64,000 nucleotides of DNA from Leptolyngbya sp. Cla-17 (GTDB lineage: Bacteria; Cyanobacteriota; Cyanobacteriia; Leptolyngbyales; Leptolyngbyaceae): contig NZ_JAEVYN010000001.1 of the NCBI RefSeq assembly GCF_016807185.1, positions 1,486,781-1,550,780 of the forward strand, given 5' to 3'. The position numbers and the translations under genes are program-made. The notes beneath the pieces are model-generated. The model did not search any database. It was not told where the DNA came from and was given only the letters and a program-made list of their open reading frames with translations. The first letter of the stretch is position 1; the number at the start of each line of letters is the position of its first letter. Positions 8,673 through 18,095 of the stretch are shown here, one piece after another.

Positions 8673-9605
8673 ATGAGACTACTGCAAATTCTATCTATTG
8701 TTTTTTGGGGAGTAGGGAATCTTGGGAGCGGGATTCTTTTGCTCTATGTGGAGTGGACTTATTTACGCCACAATTTTGTCCAAATATTCAATCCATTTTT
8801 ACAGTTGCAAGTCTTGGGAACACTTTTGAGCATTCCGCTCTCCTGGATTTTTTTAGGGATGACGGTTTTAGGTCATTACGCAGTGGAGTCTGTCGAGCAA
8901 CGGCTTAACAGAAGCAATCAACAACCTAAACCGACACCAAAACAAGTTGTCTCCAATTCAAGAGTACAATCCAGTATTCCGACACCACCACCTGCACCTG
9001 CTCAACCCTTACGTACAGATACCTCCACCCGACAGCGCCCTTACATTCAGTGCCGTATTGATCAACTTGAAAGAATTGCCGATGCTGAATGGAACAACAA
9101 GCAACTTCTAAGCAAAATCAATCATGAGTTAGAGTCTCGTCGCTCTTGGGGAAGACCTCAAGCTCTTCGTGAACGCATTACCCAAAGGCTGACCCAGTTG
9201 CATAGTACGCAATTTGTGCGGACAACGACAGCCACGTTTGGTTCACAAGATCTATCAAGTGATGTCTTTCGGTATAGCGAAGGCTTGCTAAGCCATTGTG
9301 GCTATGAAGTTGGAGCAAATGGGTTGCCAGAAAGCCAACGTCGGCAAATTCTTGATAGCGTCTTTTTAGAACGATTGCCTTTTGTTAATGACACCGCCTA
9401 TTTAGGTGAATGGGGCGAACCTGGTACATCTCAGAGATTACAAAAATCAGCTAATTGCATTGCCGCTTTCGCACGCAATGCACGCCGCAGAAACAGTGGT
9501 AATTTAAGTAACGCCATTCAAGAATGGGAGGCTGATTTAGCTTATTTGAAGCAAACTTACTATAACGGGCGCTTCCATTTTCCATGGCCACAAACAGGCA
9601 TTTAG
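8673..9605 (+). CDS. Hypothetical membrane-anchored protein, 310 aa
   Basis: Starting at ATG 8673 (a TTG 21 bp earlier also opens the frame), the protein has two N-terminal membrane helices at about residues 3-25 and 42-67. A proline- and glutamine-rich linker (about 85-115) follows, then a soluble C-terminal domain of about 190 residues. The soluble domain is helical and rich in Arg/Gln, with no motif I can name. The gene is isolated between hisA and the transglutaminase gene. Its codon use is slightly AT-richer than its neighbours. Function unknown. Confidence 0.7.
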   Translation: MRLLQILSIVFWGVGNLGSGILLLYVEWTYLRHNFVQIFNPFLQLQVLGTLLSIPLSWIFLGMTVLGHYAVESVEQRLNRSNQQPKPTPKQVVSNSRVQSSIPTPPPAPAQPLRTDTSTRQRPYIQCRIDQLERIADAEWNNKQLLSKINHELESRRSWGRPQALRERITQRLTQLHSTQFVRTTTATFGSQDLSSDVFRYSEGLLSHCGYEVGANGLPESQRRQILDSVFLERLPFVNDTAYLGEWGEPGTSQRLQKSANCIAAFARNARRRNSGNLSNAIQEWEADLAYLKQTYYNGRFHFPWPQTGI

Positions 9606-9721
9606 GCTTTGTAACGGCTCATCTCGTTATAAATTCTTCGAAGCAGAGTGGTCATCCACTTGGGTGGTCGGTTGATTTCTTCTTGCTCAGCGCTCTGAAT
9701 TCCCTACTCCGAACCTCTTAC

Positions 9722-11422
9722 TCAGTTTGGCGGTGGCAACTCATCTAGCACCGTAAACCGGACGTGGTTAATTGCTAGTTCACCAATCGAAACTGTATCC
9801 ACTGGTTTGCCTTGCGACATCAAGGTTTCAAACGGAATGCCCTTGGCAATTTCGGCGTGATACCAGGGTAAGCCCATGAAAAAACGCGTGGGATAAGGAC
9901 CACCCTCGCCCGTATCATCTGGGTTCGATTCCATCGGCAGCCAGCCATAGCCAGGAATATAAAACTCAATCCACACATGGTTATAGTCTGGTTCTAGCGG
10001 CACCAGGCGATATTCTGCTTGGGGCGGACACTTGTAACGCCCCACGGTGCGGCAGGCAATGCCATTTAGTCGCGCCAGCGCCAGCAACAATCCCACATAT
10101 TCGCCACAGGAACCCACGCCCCGCGCTAGTACAATATCGGGCGGCTCGATGCGGGGAGTCAGCGCATAGGAGAGTCGATCGTAGACAAAATTACGAATCT
10201 TGAGCATCTTCCGTAGGATGTTTGTTTCAGTGCCGATCGCCTCCCGTGCGGCTTCCACAATCAGCGGCATATCCATCGCCAGTTCATCATCATCCACCAG
10301 ATACATTGCCTTAAACTCAGGCGACAGCGGTGGCACTTTATCTACATCGTCAAAAGTAAATTGGTATTTGATTGCCCGGACTTCTAGCAGCGCTTTCCAA
10401 CCAAACAAATGGCGCTCGTTCGGTTTCAGCGTCTCAAACTGAAACACAGCAACTCGCTGACCATCCTGAATTTCTTCAGTGTAAGGTCGTCCAATCGGTT
10501 CAATGGATCGCACCTTTTGGCGATCGGTTTCAGTGGGCAGGGCAATGCGCCATTCCAACTGCTTCAAATTCACCTCTTCTAAAGGCAGCAGTTCCTCTGC
10601 ATAGGACATTTCAATCAGGTAGCCATTCGACAGGGCGCAATGAGTTTTAGGATTGTAATGAAACTGCAAGGGATGAACAACGGTGCGATCGCGAAAGGAT
10701 ACCTCATAGGGATTATCCAAATTATTGGGATTATCTCGAATGAACGCTTCATCCTTGGCGTAGGACACATAAAGGATCTCGCTACCCGTAGTCGGATGGC
10801 GATGGAAAGCAAGCCCGGTAGGCGATTCAAAGGGAGTTAACACGGAAAACTTTTGTTCCCCTGTTGCCCGATCCAAGCAATATACCGTTTGTTCCGTGCG
10901 ATCACACACCCACAGTTCTTCTTCTCGCACCACCAGATTGGCAGATCCCACCCCAGGCAGCGGCAACCGAGTAATTTCTCGGCGAGATGCTTGCTCAAAA
11001 ATATAGATATAGCCTGCCCTTTGCGAGGCAACATAGATCGTCGATTCCCAAACCCCAACTCCGGTTATGGGGTAGGGCACTGTGAAAAAGTGCTGCAAAG
11101 AAAACGCACCAAATTGGCAAAAGAACACGCTATTATCACGCGCAACCCAAAGTGTGTCTTGCAAAAGCGCTAGCCCTGCTGCTCCAATAAAGTTTTCTAC
11201 CTGCAACGTGTTTAGAATCGTGGTGTTATCAGTCGCTGGGTTAATCCTGAGCAAATAGCCACGAATTGAGTCGAGGGCAATGAGATCATCACCCAAAAAG
11301 CCAATACCTTGTAAAGCACAGGCAGCCAAAGGACGAATAGTACGGAGCCAGGGATCTTGCACGGCGAACTCGATAGTAAATTTGGATGATTGAGGGAAAG
11401 AAGTTTCAAGGATAGGCTGCAT
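9722..11422 (-). CDS. Beta-propeller-like plus transglutaminase-like protein
   Basis: The 566-residue protein has two parts. Residues about 30-250 resemble a propeller of repeated strand blades (LWVARDNSVFFCQ, LWVCDRTEQTVYCLDRATG). Residues about 390-510 form a transglutaminase-like core with Cys439 (GVGSCGEYVG), His482 (YNHVWIEFYIPGYGW) and Glu498 or Asp502 in MESNPDD, fitting a Cys-His-Asp/Glu triad. Such bacterial domains act as cysteine peptidases or amide-bond cleaving or forming enzymes. No signal peptide is seen, so it looks cytoplasmic. Substrate unknown. The gene runs divergently from sucC. Confidence 0.85.
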   Translation of the reverse strand: MQPILETSFPQSSKFTIEFAVQDPWLRTIRPLAACALQGIGFLGDDLIALDSIRGYLLRINPATDNTTILNTLQVENFIGAAGLALLQDTLWVARDNSVFFCQFGAFSLQHFFTVPYPITGVGVWESTIYVASQRAGYIYIFEQASRREITRLPLPGVGSANLVVREEELWVCDRTEQTVYCLDRATGEQKFSVLTPFESPTGLAFHRHPTTGSEILYVSYAKDEAFIRDNPNNLDNPYEVSFRDRTVVHPLQFHYNPKTHCALSNGYLIEMSYAEELLPLEEVNLKQLEWRIALPTETDRQKVRSIEPIGRPYTEEIQDGQRVAVFQFETLKPNERHLFGWKALLEVRAIKYQFTFDDVDKVPPLSPEFKAMYLVDDDELAMDMPLIVEAAREAIGTETNILRKMLKIRNFVYDRLSYALTPRIEPPDIVLARGVGSCGEYVGLLLALARLNGIACRTVGRYKCPPQAEYRLVPLEPDYNHVWIEFYIPGYGWLPMESNPDDTGEGGPYPTRFFMGLPWYHAEIAKGIPFETLMSQGKPVDTVSIGELAINHVRFTVLDELPPPN

Positions 11423-11771
11423 ACAGTCAGCCAGCCTCTACAGATAGCACAAACAGATTTTTCCGAAAACACCATCAAATCATAATTGCAAGGGTCGGAT
11501 TAGAACTGTATCTAGAAGATAGTTGGCAAAAACTTTTGATACCGCCGTTAGCAAAAGACAGGCTTGTTCTAAAGAAGGCGATCGCGAAAAATAAACTGCT
11601 CGAACTGGGTTACCGTTTGATATTCTGCTGTTCCTACCGTAGGATAAACAGATTCTGTAAATGAATTTTTCCACAGTTGTACGCAGTTTACCGCGATTCT
11701 GCTTGATGTATGCCTGAGCAATGGAACGCCAATGGATAACTTGGAATTGTGGAGCTGAAGGGTATAAATGA
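11423..11771. other. 349-bp divergent gap
   Basis: This spacer lies between the start of the transglutaminase gene (minus) and sucC (plus). Short frames on the minus strand have no coding character. It must hold both promoters; GGGTATAAATG just before the sucC start looks like part of a start-region element but is not a proven promoter. Confidence 0.5.
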
Positions 11772-12965
11772 ATGGATCTACTGGAATATCAAGCAAAAGA
11801 ATTGTTCCGGGCCATGGGCATTCCAGTGCTGCCCTCTCAGCGGATTGAGCGCCCGAAGGATTTAAAGGGTTTAGTCATTCCCTATCCAGTTGTGCTGAAA
11901 TCTCAAGTTTACAACGGGGAACGGGGACGAGTAGGAGGGGTGAGATTTGTTGAAAACACGATTGATGCGATCGCGGCTGCGCAAACAATTTTCAACTTAT
12001 CCATCTTGGGAGAGTATCCCAAAGTGCTATTAGCAGAAGCTAAGTATGATGCGGATCAAGAATTTTATCTTGCCATCACGCTAAACCGTTCTGTGCGCCG
12101 ACCCGTATTATTAGGATCGCAAAAGGGTGGCATTGACGTAGAGATGGCGATTGATCAAATGCAGCATGTCGTCGTTGAGCAAGAATTTTCCGCTTACTAT
12201 GCCCGTAGACTGGCGCTAAAAATGGGGCTAGAAGGCACTCTAATTGAATCAGTCAGTTCTGTTGTGGAAAAGATGTATCAGCTTTTTGTACAAAACGACC
12301 TAGATTTAATCGAGATTAACCCCTTAGGCGTAAGTGCAAGCGGCGATGTCATGGCGCTGGATGGAAAAATTAGTGTCAATGACGATGCCTGGGCGCGTCA
12401 TCCGCATTTAGAAGCTCTAATTACCAGGCTGGAAGGCAGCAGTTCTCCATCATCCGATATTTCGATTGTTCCAATGGAATCCGACGGGCAGATCGCGATC
12501 ATTTGTAATGGTGCCGGATTGACTATGGCAACCATGGATTTGGTCTATCAAGCCGGTGGCAAACCAATTAGCTTTTTGAATATTGGCAGTGAAACCCGCG
12601 CAGATTTTTCACCTGCGCAGCTAAAACGCCATCTCCAAGAAGGATTAGAATACATGACACAAAACAAGCAAGTGAAAGTGGTTTTAATCAATCTCATTAG
12701 CAATTTGGTTCCCTGTGATGAAGTCGCAGATATTATTGCAGCTTCGGTTGGGCAGCCCATCCCAAGAACTTCTTCCTTGAAGGGCATTCGACCAAGCACA
12801 CTGATTGCTCAGGCAACGCGAATGCCGGCGATGGTTGTTCGATTAGTGGGCAGTCAGTGCGATCGCGCCCAGTCGCGGCTGGCAGCAAACCAAATCTCTT
12901 TACTCGACAATCTAGATGAAGCTGTAACTCAGGCAGTTGCGCTAGCAAAAGCAGGTCGTAGCTAG
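11772..12965 (+). CDS. sucC: Succinyl-CoA ligase beta subunit-like protein
   Basis: This 397-residue protein aligns along its length with SucC. It starts MDLLEYQAKELFRAMGIPV, has the ATP-grasp core (PVVLKSQVYNGERGRVGGV; DLDLIEINPL; ALDGKISVNDDA), and a C-terminal ligase domain opening with NGAGLTMATMDLVYQAGG. With SucD it would convert succinyl-CoA to succinate with ATP formation. Two glycine-rich loops found in E. coli SucC (DVGGGAT and FGGIVRCD) read NIGSETR and LISNLVPCD here, so this is a divergent form. It precedes sucD by 205 bp and is probably co-regulated. Confidence 0.88.
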   Translation: MDLLEYQAKELFRAMGIPVLPSQRIERPKDLKGLVIPYPVVLKSQVYNGERGRVGGVRFVENTIDAIAAAQTIFNLSILGEYPKVLLAEAKYDADQEFYLAITLNRSVRRPVLLGSQKGGIDVEMAIDQMQHVVVEQEFSAYYARRLALKMGLEGTLIESVSSVVEKMYQLFVQNDLDLIEINPLGVSASGDVMALDGKISVNDDAWARHPHLEALITRLEGSSSPSSDISIVPMESDGQIAIICNGAGLTMATMDLVYQAGGKPISFLNIGSETRADFSPAQLKRHLQEGLEYMTQNKQVKVVLINLISNLVPCDEVADIIAASVGQPIPRTSSLKGIRPSTLIAQATRMPAMVVRLVGSQCDRAQSRLAANQISLLDNLDEAVTQAVALAKAGRS

Positions 12966-13170
12966 GTTCGATTCATAGGTGCCTGTTGCGATCTCTTACC
13001 CAACTTTGTTCAAATTTTTAACGAAAAGCTAACAAAAAATCGCTCGACTGTAATCAAGATTGCAGCGGTATCTTCAAACCTCCGCAATTCTAGACATAGG
13101 CTTTTTTGCAATCTTCCATCTATTTCAGATTTAATTCTCTCCTGCGCTCAACGCTATTATTCAAATTGTC

Positions 13171-14082
13171 ATGAACTTTACGCCCCACAACAGAGTCCTA
13201 ATTCAGGGAATTGCAGAACCTTTGGCAACCGTGCATGCCTTACACATGAGAACTTATGGTACTCGTATTGTGGCAGGAGTTAGCCCCGGCTATGGCGGCA
13301 CAAAGGTGGATGACATTCCCGTTTTTGATCTGGTGGAAATGGCGCTATCGGCAGTGGGCGAAATTGATACCACCATCATCTTTACCCATCCCTATGCAGC
13401 CTTGGATGCAGCCCTAGAGGCGATCGCGGCAGGCATTCGGCAGATTGTTCTCATTACCGAGGGCATTCCTCCGTTGGATATGGTCAAACTGCTCCGTAAG
13501 GCAGAAATAACTGAAACATTAATCGTGGGTCCAAACAGCCCTGGGGTAATTGTGCCAGGACAGCTGCTATTAGGAATTCACCCCGCTGAATTTTACACGC
13601 CGGGGGCTGTTGGGTTGATTAGCCGTAGTGGCACTTTGACCTATGAAATTGCCCGTGAACTGACCCTTGCCGGGTTGGGGCAATCCATGGGAGTGTGCAT
13701 TGGGGGCGACGCGATTCTAGGATCATCCTTTCCTCAGTGGCTCGAAATTATGGATGAGGATGAGCATACCGATATTATTGTGTTGGTTGGCGAAATTGGC
13801 GGTGATAGCGAAGAAGCAGCGGCTCACTACATTGCAGAGGCGATCGACAAACCTGTAATCGCTTATGTTGCCGGACATACTGCTCCTAAAGGGCGGCGAG
13901 TGGGTCATGCTGGAGCAATCATTGCATCCCAAATTTCTGAATTGGGCAATGAAATTGGCACTGCTGCTAGCAAAACTACTGCATTTGAACGGGCAAAAAT
14001 TCCAGTAGCAAATTACCCATCCCAAATTCCAACATTAATCAAAAAAACTTTAAGGCTGCCAACAAAACAATCCAGTGTGTAA
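13171..14082 (+). CDS. sucD: Succinyl-CoA ligase alpha subunit
   Basis: The 303-residue protein has the CoA-binding Rossmann domain (RVLIQGIAEPLATVHALHM, GVSPGYGG) and ligase domain of SucD. GLISRSGTLTYE is the CoA/phosphate loop, and RRVGHAGAI contains the histidine that is phosphorylated during catalysis. It partners the upstream SucC-like subunit. Length is slightly above the roughly 290 residues of E. coli SucD. The ATG at 13171 gives a start just before the first strand. Cyanobacteria use a modified TCA cycle, and this enzyme would supply one route between succinyl-CoA and succinate. Confidence 0.93.
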   Translation: MNFTPHNRVLIQGIAEPLATVHALHMRTYGTRIVAGVSPGYGGTKVDDIPVFDLVEMALSAVGEIDTTIIFTHPYAALDAALEAIAAGIRQIVLITEGIPPLDMVKLLRKAEITETLIVGPNSPGVIVPGQLLLGIHPAEFYTPGAVGLISRSGTLTYEIARELTLAGLGQSMGVCIGGDAILGSSFPQWLEIMDEDEHTDIIVLVGEIGGDSEEAAAHYIAEAIDKPVIAYVAGHTAPKGRRVGHAGAIIASQISELGNEIGTAASKTTAFERAKIPVANYPSQIPTLIKKTLRLPTKQSSV

Positions 14083-14300
14083 ACGCCGGAAAGCGGGATG
14101 CACGATTTGCTGCCAAATACCTAACAGGAATAAATTCTAAGTCTTACCCAATTCTTCAGAAAAATTACTTAAGTGTGTAGATTCTGCAAAGCCCTTTAAT
14201 GATGGGAGTTTGATCTCACAGGCAGGTCTTAGGATAAAAGCAGGGATAGGAGATTGCTCCTATTCAACTCTCGCTATCTGCGACATTGCAGGATAACTAC

Positions 14301-14921
14301 GTGAATAGCAGTATTTCTCAGGACATCACTCCTCAAGTCTCAGATATTTTTACTCCCTGCCGTCGCTTACTAGCCGTCGGAGAAACAAAGCGGGGTGGTC
14401 TAATCCTTTGCAAGCCCTACTATGCTGAGTTTGCGGGTCCGGGTGCCGCTATCGCTAGCCCAACCGAATCAGGGTATTCATCCATTATTGCGATTGGCGA
14501 TCCAGACCTGCTTGAGGTCATCGGTCCCATTGATCGCCAACGCGCCTATAGTCGAAGAATTCAGTGGGTTCGCTGGCTGCAAAAGATTGTGTTTCATCCT
14601 GATCCAGTTCAACGCGCAGAAAAGCTATTTTCGGGATTTGAAGAATTTTTTAGTGGCGAAGTTGTGTCACGCATTCCCGATGAAATTTTGGCATTACTGG
14701 CAGGCGTATTGCCACAAACAATTTCAGCCGTGCGATCGCAAAATCGTCATTTTGGGTTAAGTGATAGTTTCAGATACACAAATGCGTGCGAGGCAGCGGT
14801 GCCTATTGTCATTTTAGATGGAACTACCTTTCAGCCGATTAAGTTGCGAGCTTCCCAATCTGAGCGGTCACCCTACTTAGGGCTTGCACCAGAGTTAAGC
14901 AGGTTACCTCAGAGTGCCTAA
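14301..14921 (+). CDS. Conserved-type hypothetical protein upstream of rnc
   Basis: From a GTG at 14301 (AGGA about 8 bp upstream) the protein has 206 residues; a TTG at 14286 is an alternative. Its first half has an alpha/beta pattern with glycine-rich stretches (AGPGAAIASPTESGY), followed by a helical middle (QWVRWLQKIVFHPDPVQRAEKLFSGFEEFF). No membrane segment or known motif is seen. It lies 20 bp before rnc, so the two are likely co-transcribed, and an RNA-related role is possible but unproven. Confidence 0.75.
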   Translation: MNSSISQDITPQVSDIFTPCRRLLAVGETKRGGLILCKPYYAEFAGPGAAIASPTESGYSSIIAIGDPDLLEVIGPIDRQRAYSRRIQWVRWLQKIVFHPDPVQRAEKLFSGFEEFFSGEVVSRIPDEILALLAGVLPQTISAVRSQNRHFGLSDSFRYTNACEAAVPIVILDGTTFQPIKLRASQSERSPYLGLAPELSRLPQSA

Positions 14922-14941
14922 AGAACTGTTAGGCTGATGGA

Positions 14942-15667
14942 ATGGTCATTCCGTATCCGCCTCGCCAAAAAGACTTAGAAACCCTAGTTCAAAAGCTAGG
15001 GTTGTCAAAAACTGCGCCAATTAATTGGAATTTGCTAAATTTAGCCCTGACCCATCCCACGGTCTCACCGACAGCAAACTATGAGCAGCTAGAGTTTGTC
15101 GGAGATGCGGTGATTCGATTAGCCGTGGCTGAGTTTTTGCTAGAAAGTTATTCTGAGCTGCCGGTGGGCGAATTTGCGGCAGTTCGTTCTATGCTGGTGA
15201 GCGATCGCACTCTCGCTCGGATCGCGGCTGACTATGGGCTGGCTCGCTATCTGTTAGTAACCAATAGTGCCCTCAACGATAAATTAGGCGAAGAATCACG
15301 TTTAGCAGAATCTTTTGAAGCCATTTTGGGTGCCTTATATCTCAGTACCCACGATTTCTCTCTGATTCGCCCCTGGCTTGATTTTCAGTTGATTCCATTA
15401 ATCGACGAAATTCGTACCGATCCTGCCCGTCAAAACTATAAAGCAGCTCTGCAAGAGTGGACACAGGCGCATTATAAATTGCTGCCAACCTATCGCCTCA
15501 CTGAGTCAGATACCTCAGCTCTACCGCACCGCTTTACTACAGAAGTTTGGCTGCAAGATCAGTGTCTTGGGCAAGGAAGCGGACGGTCGATTAAGGCGGC
15601 CGAGCAAGCGGCTGCCCAGGTTGCTTTTTTCGTTGTTTGTGTGCCACAAGAGCGCGATCGCGGCTAG
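14942..15667 (+). CDS. rnc: Ribonuclease III
   Basis: The 241-residue protein has the RNase III catalytic domain followed by a double-stranded-RNA-binding domain (residues about 165-235, ending KAAEQAAAQVAFF). The signature NYEQLEFVGDAVIRL gives metal ligands Glu51 and Asp55. The second acidic pair is in LAESFEAILGALYL: Glu126 is in place, while Glu123 occupies the position that is Asp114 in E. coli. RNase III processes rRNA and structured transcripts. It sits between a 206-aa unknown (20 bp upstream) and a reductase gene 3 bp downstream, so it is within an operon. Confidence 0.95.
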   Translation: MVIPYPPRQKDLETLVQKLGLSKTAPINWNLLNLALTHPTVSPTANYEQLEFVGDAVIRLAVAEFLLESYSELPVGEFAAVRSMLVSDRTLARIAADYGLARYLLVTNSALNDKLGEESRLAESFEAILGALYLSTHDFSLIRPWLDFQLIPLIDEIRTDPARQNYKAALQEWTQAHYKLLPTYRLTESDTSALPHRFTTEVWLQDQCLGQGSGRSIKAAEQAAAQVAFFVVCVPQERDRG

Positions 15668-15670
15668 TTC

Positions 15671-16372
15671 ATGGCCCAGCCGCTGCGTCCTTTCATCACC
15701 GTGGTTTTGGCGATTAGTCTAGATGGCAAGATTGCTGATCGCCAACGTTCTCCCGCAAGATTTGGCTCTGCTGCCGATAAACATCATCTAGAATCACAAA
15801 TTGCCCAAGTCGATGCCGTGCTGTTTGGTGCAGACACATTGCGCTCCTATGGCACGACGCTACCCATTTCTCACCCCGAATTCTTACGGCAGCGCCAAGC
15901 TCAAAATAAACCTCCTCAGCCGACACATATTGTTTGTTCTGCCTCTGGCAACATCAACCCTCAACTTGCATTTTTTCGGCAACCCATTCCCCGCTGGCTC
16001 CTCACAACAGCTACTGGGGCTGAGAAATGGACCGATCAAGACGGCTTTGAGCGGATTATTGTGGCAGAACAATCCGGTGGCGTGGATTGGGTTGCAGCCT
16101 TTCAAAGATTGGCGACCTTGGGCTGCGATCTCATTGCGGCGCTGGGTGGTGGCGAACTGATCGCTGGATTGCTCACCGCAGAGTGTGTAGACGAATTTTG
16201 GGTCACCGTTTGCCCACTTATTTTAGGTGGACGCAATGCCCCAACCCTCGTTGAAGGTGAAGGCTTTCTAGAAGCGATCGCGCCTCGTTTAGAGCTAATC
16301 GAAGCGCGATCGCTCGACCAAGAAGTGTTTCTACATTATCGAGTCAAGCGAAAAACAGACAGTGAGCGATAA
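15671..16372 (+). CDS. RibD C-terminal-domain (dihydrofolate-reductase-fold) reductase
   Basis: This 233-residue protein is a stand-alone reductase of the RibD C-terminal/DHFR superfamily. PFITVVLAISLDGKIA is the substrate strand, VDAVLFGADTLRSYG the cofactor helix, and LGGGELIAGLL the NADPH glycine loop. Members reduce the ribosyl side chain in riboflavin synthesis; the deaminase half of RibD is absent here. It starts 3 bp after the rnc stop, indicating one transcript. Whether it serves riboflavin synthesis or another pyrimidine reduction cannot be told from sequence. Confidence 0.85.
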   Translation: MAQPLRPFITVVLAISLDGKIADRQRSPARFGSAADKHHLESQIAQVDAVLFGADTLRSYGTTLPISHPEFLRQRQAQNKPPQPTHIVCSASGNINPQLAFFRQPIPRWLLTTATGAEKWTDQDGFERIIVAEQSGGVDWVAAFQRLATLGCDLIAALGGGELIAGLLTAECVDEFWVTVCPLILGGRNAPTLVEGEGFLEAIAPRLELIEARSLDQEVFLHYRVKRKTDSER

Positions 16373-16464
16373 GCAGGCAATAGGGAAAAAACCAAAAACT
16401 CCGAACTCCTTCCCCCACTTTTAGTTAGATGCATTACGCTGTATGAAGTTTAATCACATGAGCA

Positions 16465-17721
16465 ATGGTCGAACAGCTAAAGCCCCGCTATTCCGTGACT
16501 TGGGTCAATTGCATTGCAGATATTCCACAGGCTGATTGGGATGCTCTGGCAGTTCCACTTAAAACTCCGTTCTTTGAGTGGGAATGGCTGAACAATATGG
16601 AAACTTCCGGCAGCACCACTGCTCGCACCGGATGGCTACCTAACCACTTAACGATATGGCGCGAACATTCAGCGGGTGATCTGTCCCGACGCAGCCTGAT
16701 TGCCATTGCGCCCCTGTATGTGAAAGGGCACAGCTATGGTGAATTTGTGTTTGATCACCAATGGGCAGAGTTGGCAGGGCGATTGGGGATTGAATACTAT
16801 CCGAAGCTGCTGGGCATGTCGCCGTTTACGCCAGCAGAAGGCTATCGGTTTTTGATTGCGCCTGAAGAAGACGAAGATGCGTTGACTGGGCTGATGGTTG
16901 ACGCGATCGAACAGTTTTGCGATCGCAACAATATTTCTGGCTGTCACTTTCTCTATGCCGACCCTGAATGGAAACTATTAATGGAGCGCCACGGATTCAA
17001 CACCTGGCTACACCACAGCTTCATCTGGCAAAATCAAGGCTATCAGACTTTTGAAGACTATTTGACCGGATTTAATGCGAACCAGCGACGAAACATCAAA
17101 CGAGAACGTAAAGCCGTTGAGAACGCAGGGTTGGTGCTTAAAACTTGGAATGGAGACGCTATTCCAGAATCTTTGTTCTCTCTTATGTATACCTACTACG
17201 GTGACACCTGCGATAAGTTTGGCTGGTGGGGTAGTAAATATCTCACGCAAAAGTTTTTTGAACAGCTTTACCCCAACTACGCCCATCGCGTCGTTTTTGT
17301 CGCCGCCTACCAAGAACACGATCTCCACCGTCCCGTAGGTATGTCCTTTTGCCTCACGAAAGGCACCAAACTCTATGGGCGCTACTGGGGTTCATCCGAT
17401 GAAATCGACTGTCTCCACTTCGATGCTTGCTACTACACGCCAATTGAATGGGCAATTGATCACGGCATTCAAACATTTGATCCGGGTGCAGGCGGACGGC
17501 ATAAAAAGCGACGCGGCTTTCCCGCAACACCCAATTACAGCCTGCATCGCTTCTATCATCCCCGCCTTTCTCACATCTTTAGCACCTATATTGGCGAGGT
17601 GAATGAAATGGAACAGCAGGAGATAGAAGCTATTAATCAAGATTTGCCCTTTAAACAAGAAAACTCATCCGCAGAACTGGCATCTCAAAGATTACTGGAA
17701 TTGGAGAAGGAAAAATTTTAG
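16465..17721 (+). CDS. FemAB-like / peptidogalycan-type GNAT acyltransferase (PF04339)
   Basis: The 418-residue protein belongs to the FemAB_like family of duplicated GNAT folds. Typical features are TPFFEWEWLNNMETSGS near the N-terminus, the NANQRRNIKRERK loop, and the C-terminal block TFDPGAGGRHKKRRGF, which is strongly conserved in the family. The enzymes are thought to transfer acyl or aminoacyl groups, possibly on cell-envelope substrates. No signal peptide is present. The gene is monocistronic and is the last housekeeping-like gene before the accessory island. Confidence 0.88.
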   Translation: MVEQLKPRYSVTWVNCIADIPQADWDALAVPLKTPFFEWEWLNNMETSGSTTARTGWLPNHLTIWREHSAGDLSRRSLIAIAPLYVKGHSYGEFVFDHQWAELAGRLGIEYYPKLLGMSPFTPAEGYRFLIAPEEDEDALTGLMVDAIEQFCDRNNISGCHFLYADPEWKLLMERHGFNTWLHHSFIWQNQGYQTFEDYLTGFNANQRRNIKRERKAVENAGLVLKTWNGDAIPESLFSLMYTYYGDTCDKFGWWGSKYLTQKFFEQLYPNYAHRVVFVAAYQEHDLHRPVGMSFCLTKGTKLYGRYWGSSDEIDCLHFDACYYTPIEWAIDHGIQTFDPGAGGRHKKRRGFPATPNYSLHRFYHPRLSHIFSTYIGEVNEMEQQEIEAINQDLPFKQENSSAELASQRLLELEKEKF

Positions 17722-17921
17722 GCGTTGCTGTGTGGAGTAAATCAACACGATCGCTGCTCAAATGATGTTTGCAAAGTGGCTAGAGGGCGATCGCGCTTCA
17801 ACTAACTCAGTCATAACGACCTACTCAAGACAGATACTTTTAGTTATTCTAAAATGCTGATCATAGCTTTTCGGGTATGCTGTGGACTGATATTCGGGCA
17901 TACATTGATTATGGGGATAGG

Positions 17922-18095
17922 ATGCACATTACAGCACAAGCGTTGAAGTGTTTTCAGCTTTGCTGTGACCTGACTAACAAATATTGCTCGATTGATCCAG
18001 TGACTCTGGATAAACGGACTGGGCAAGTGGTTATCTTGTCGAAAGAAGAAATCAATATTGAGATTGATCCAGACGGAGATTGGAGGTTTGTATGA
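17922..18095 (+). CDS. DUF6888-like small protein (first gene of a pair)
   Basis: From ATG 17922 (GGGGATAGG directly upstream) this is a 57-residue protein. It starts with a helix containing two cysteines (AQALKCFQLCCDLTNKY) and ends LSKEEINIEIDPDGDWRF, a tail I associate with the cyanobacterial DUF6888 family. A longer frame from 17877 is possible, but its extra residues look like leader sequence. Its stop overlaps the start of the next gene by ATGA, so translation is coupled. Function unknown; the small overlapping pair layout resembles toxin-antitoxin cassettes. Confidence 0.72.
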   Translation: MHITAQALKCFQLCCDLTNKYCSIDPVTLDKRTGQVVILSKEEINIEIDPDGDWRFV

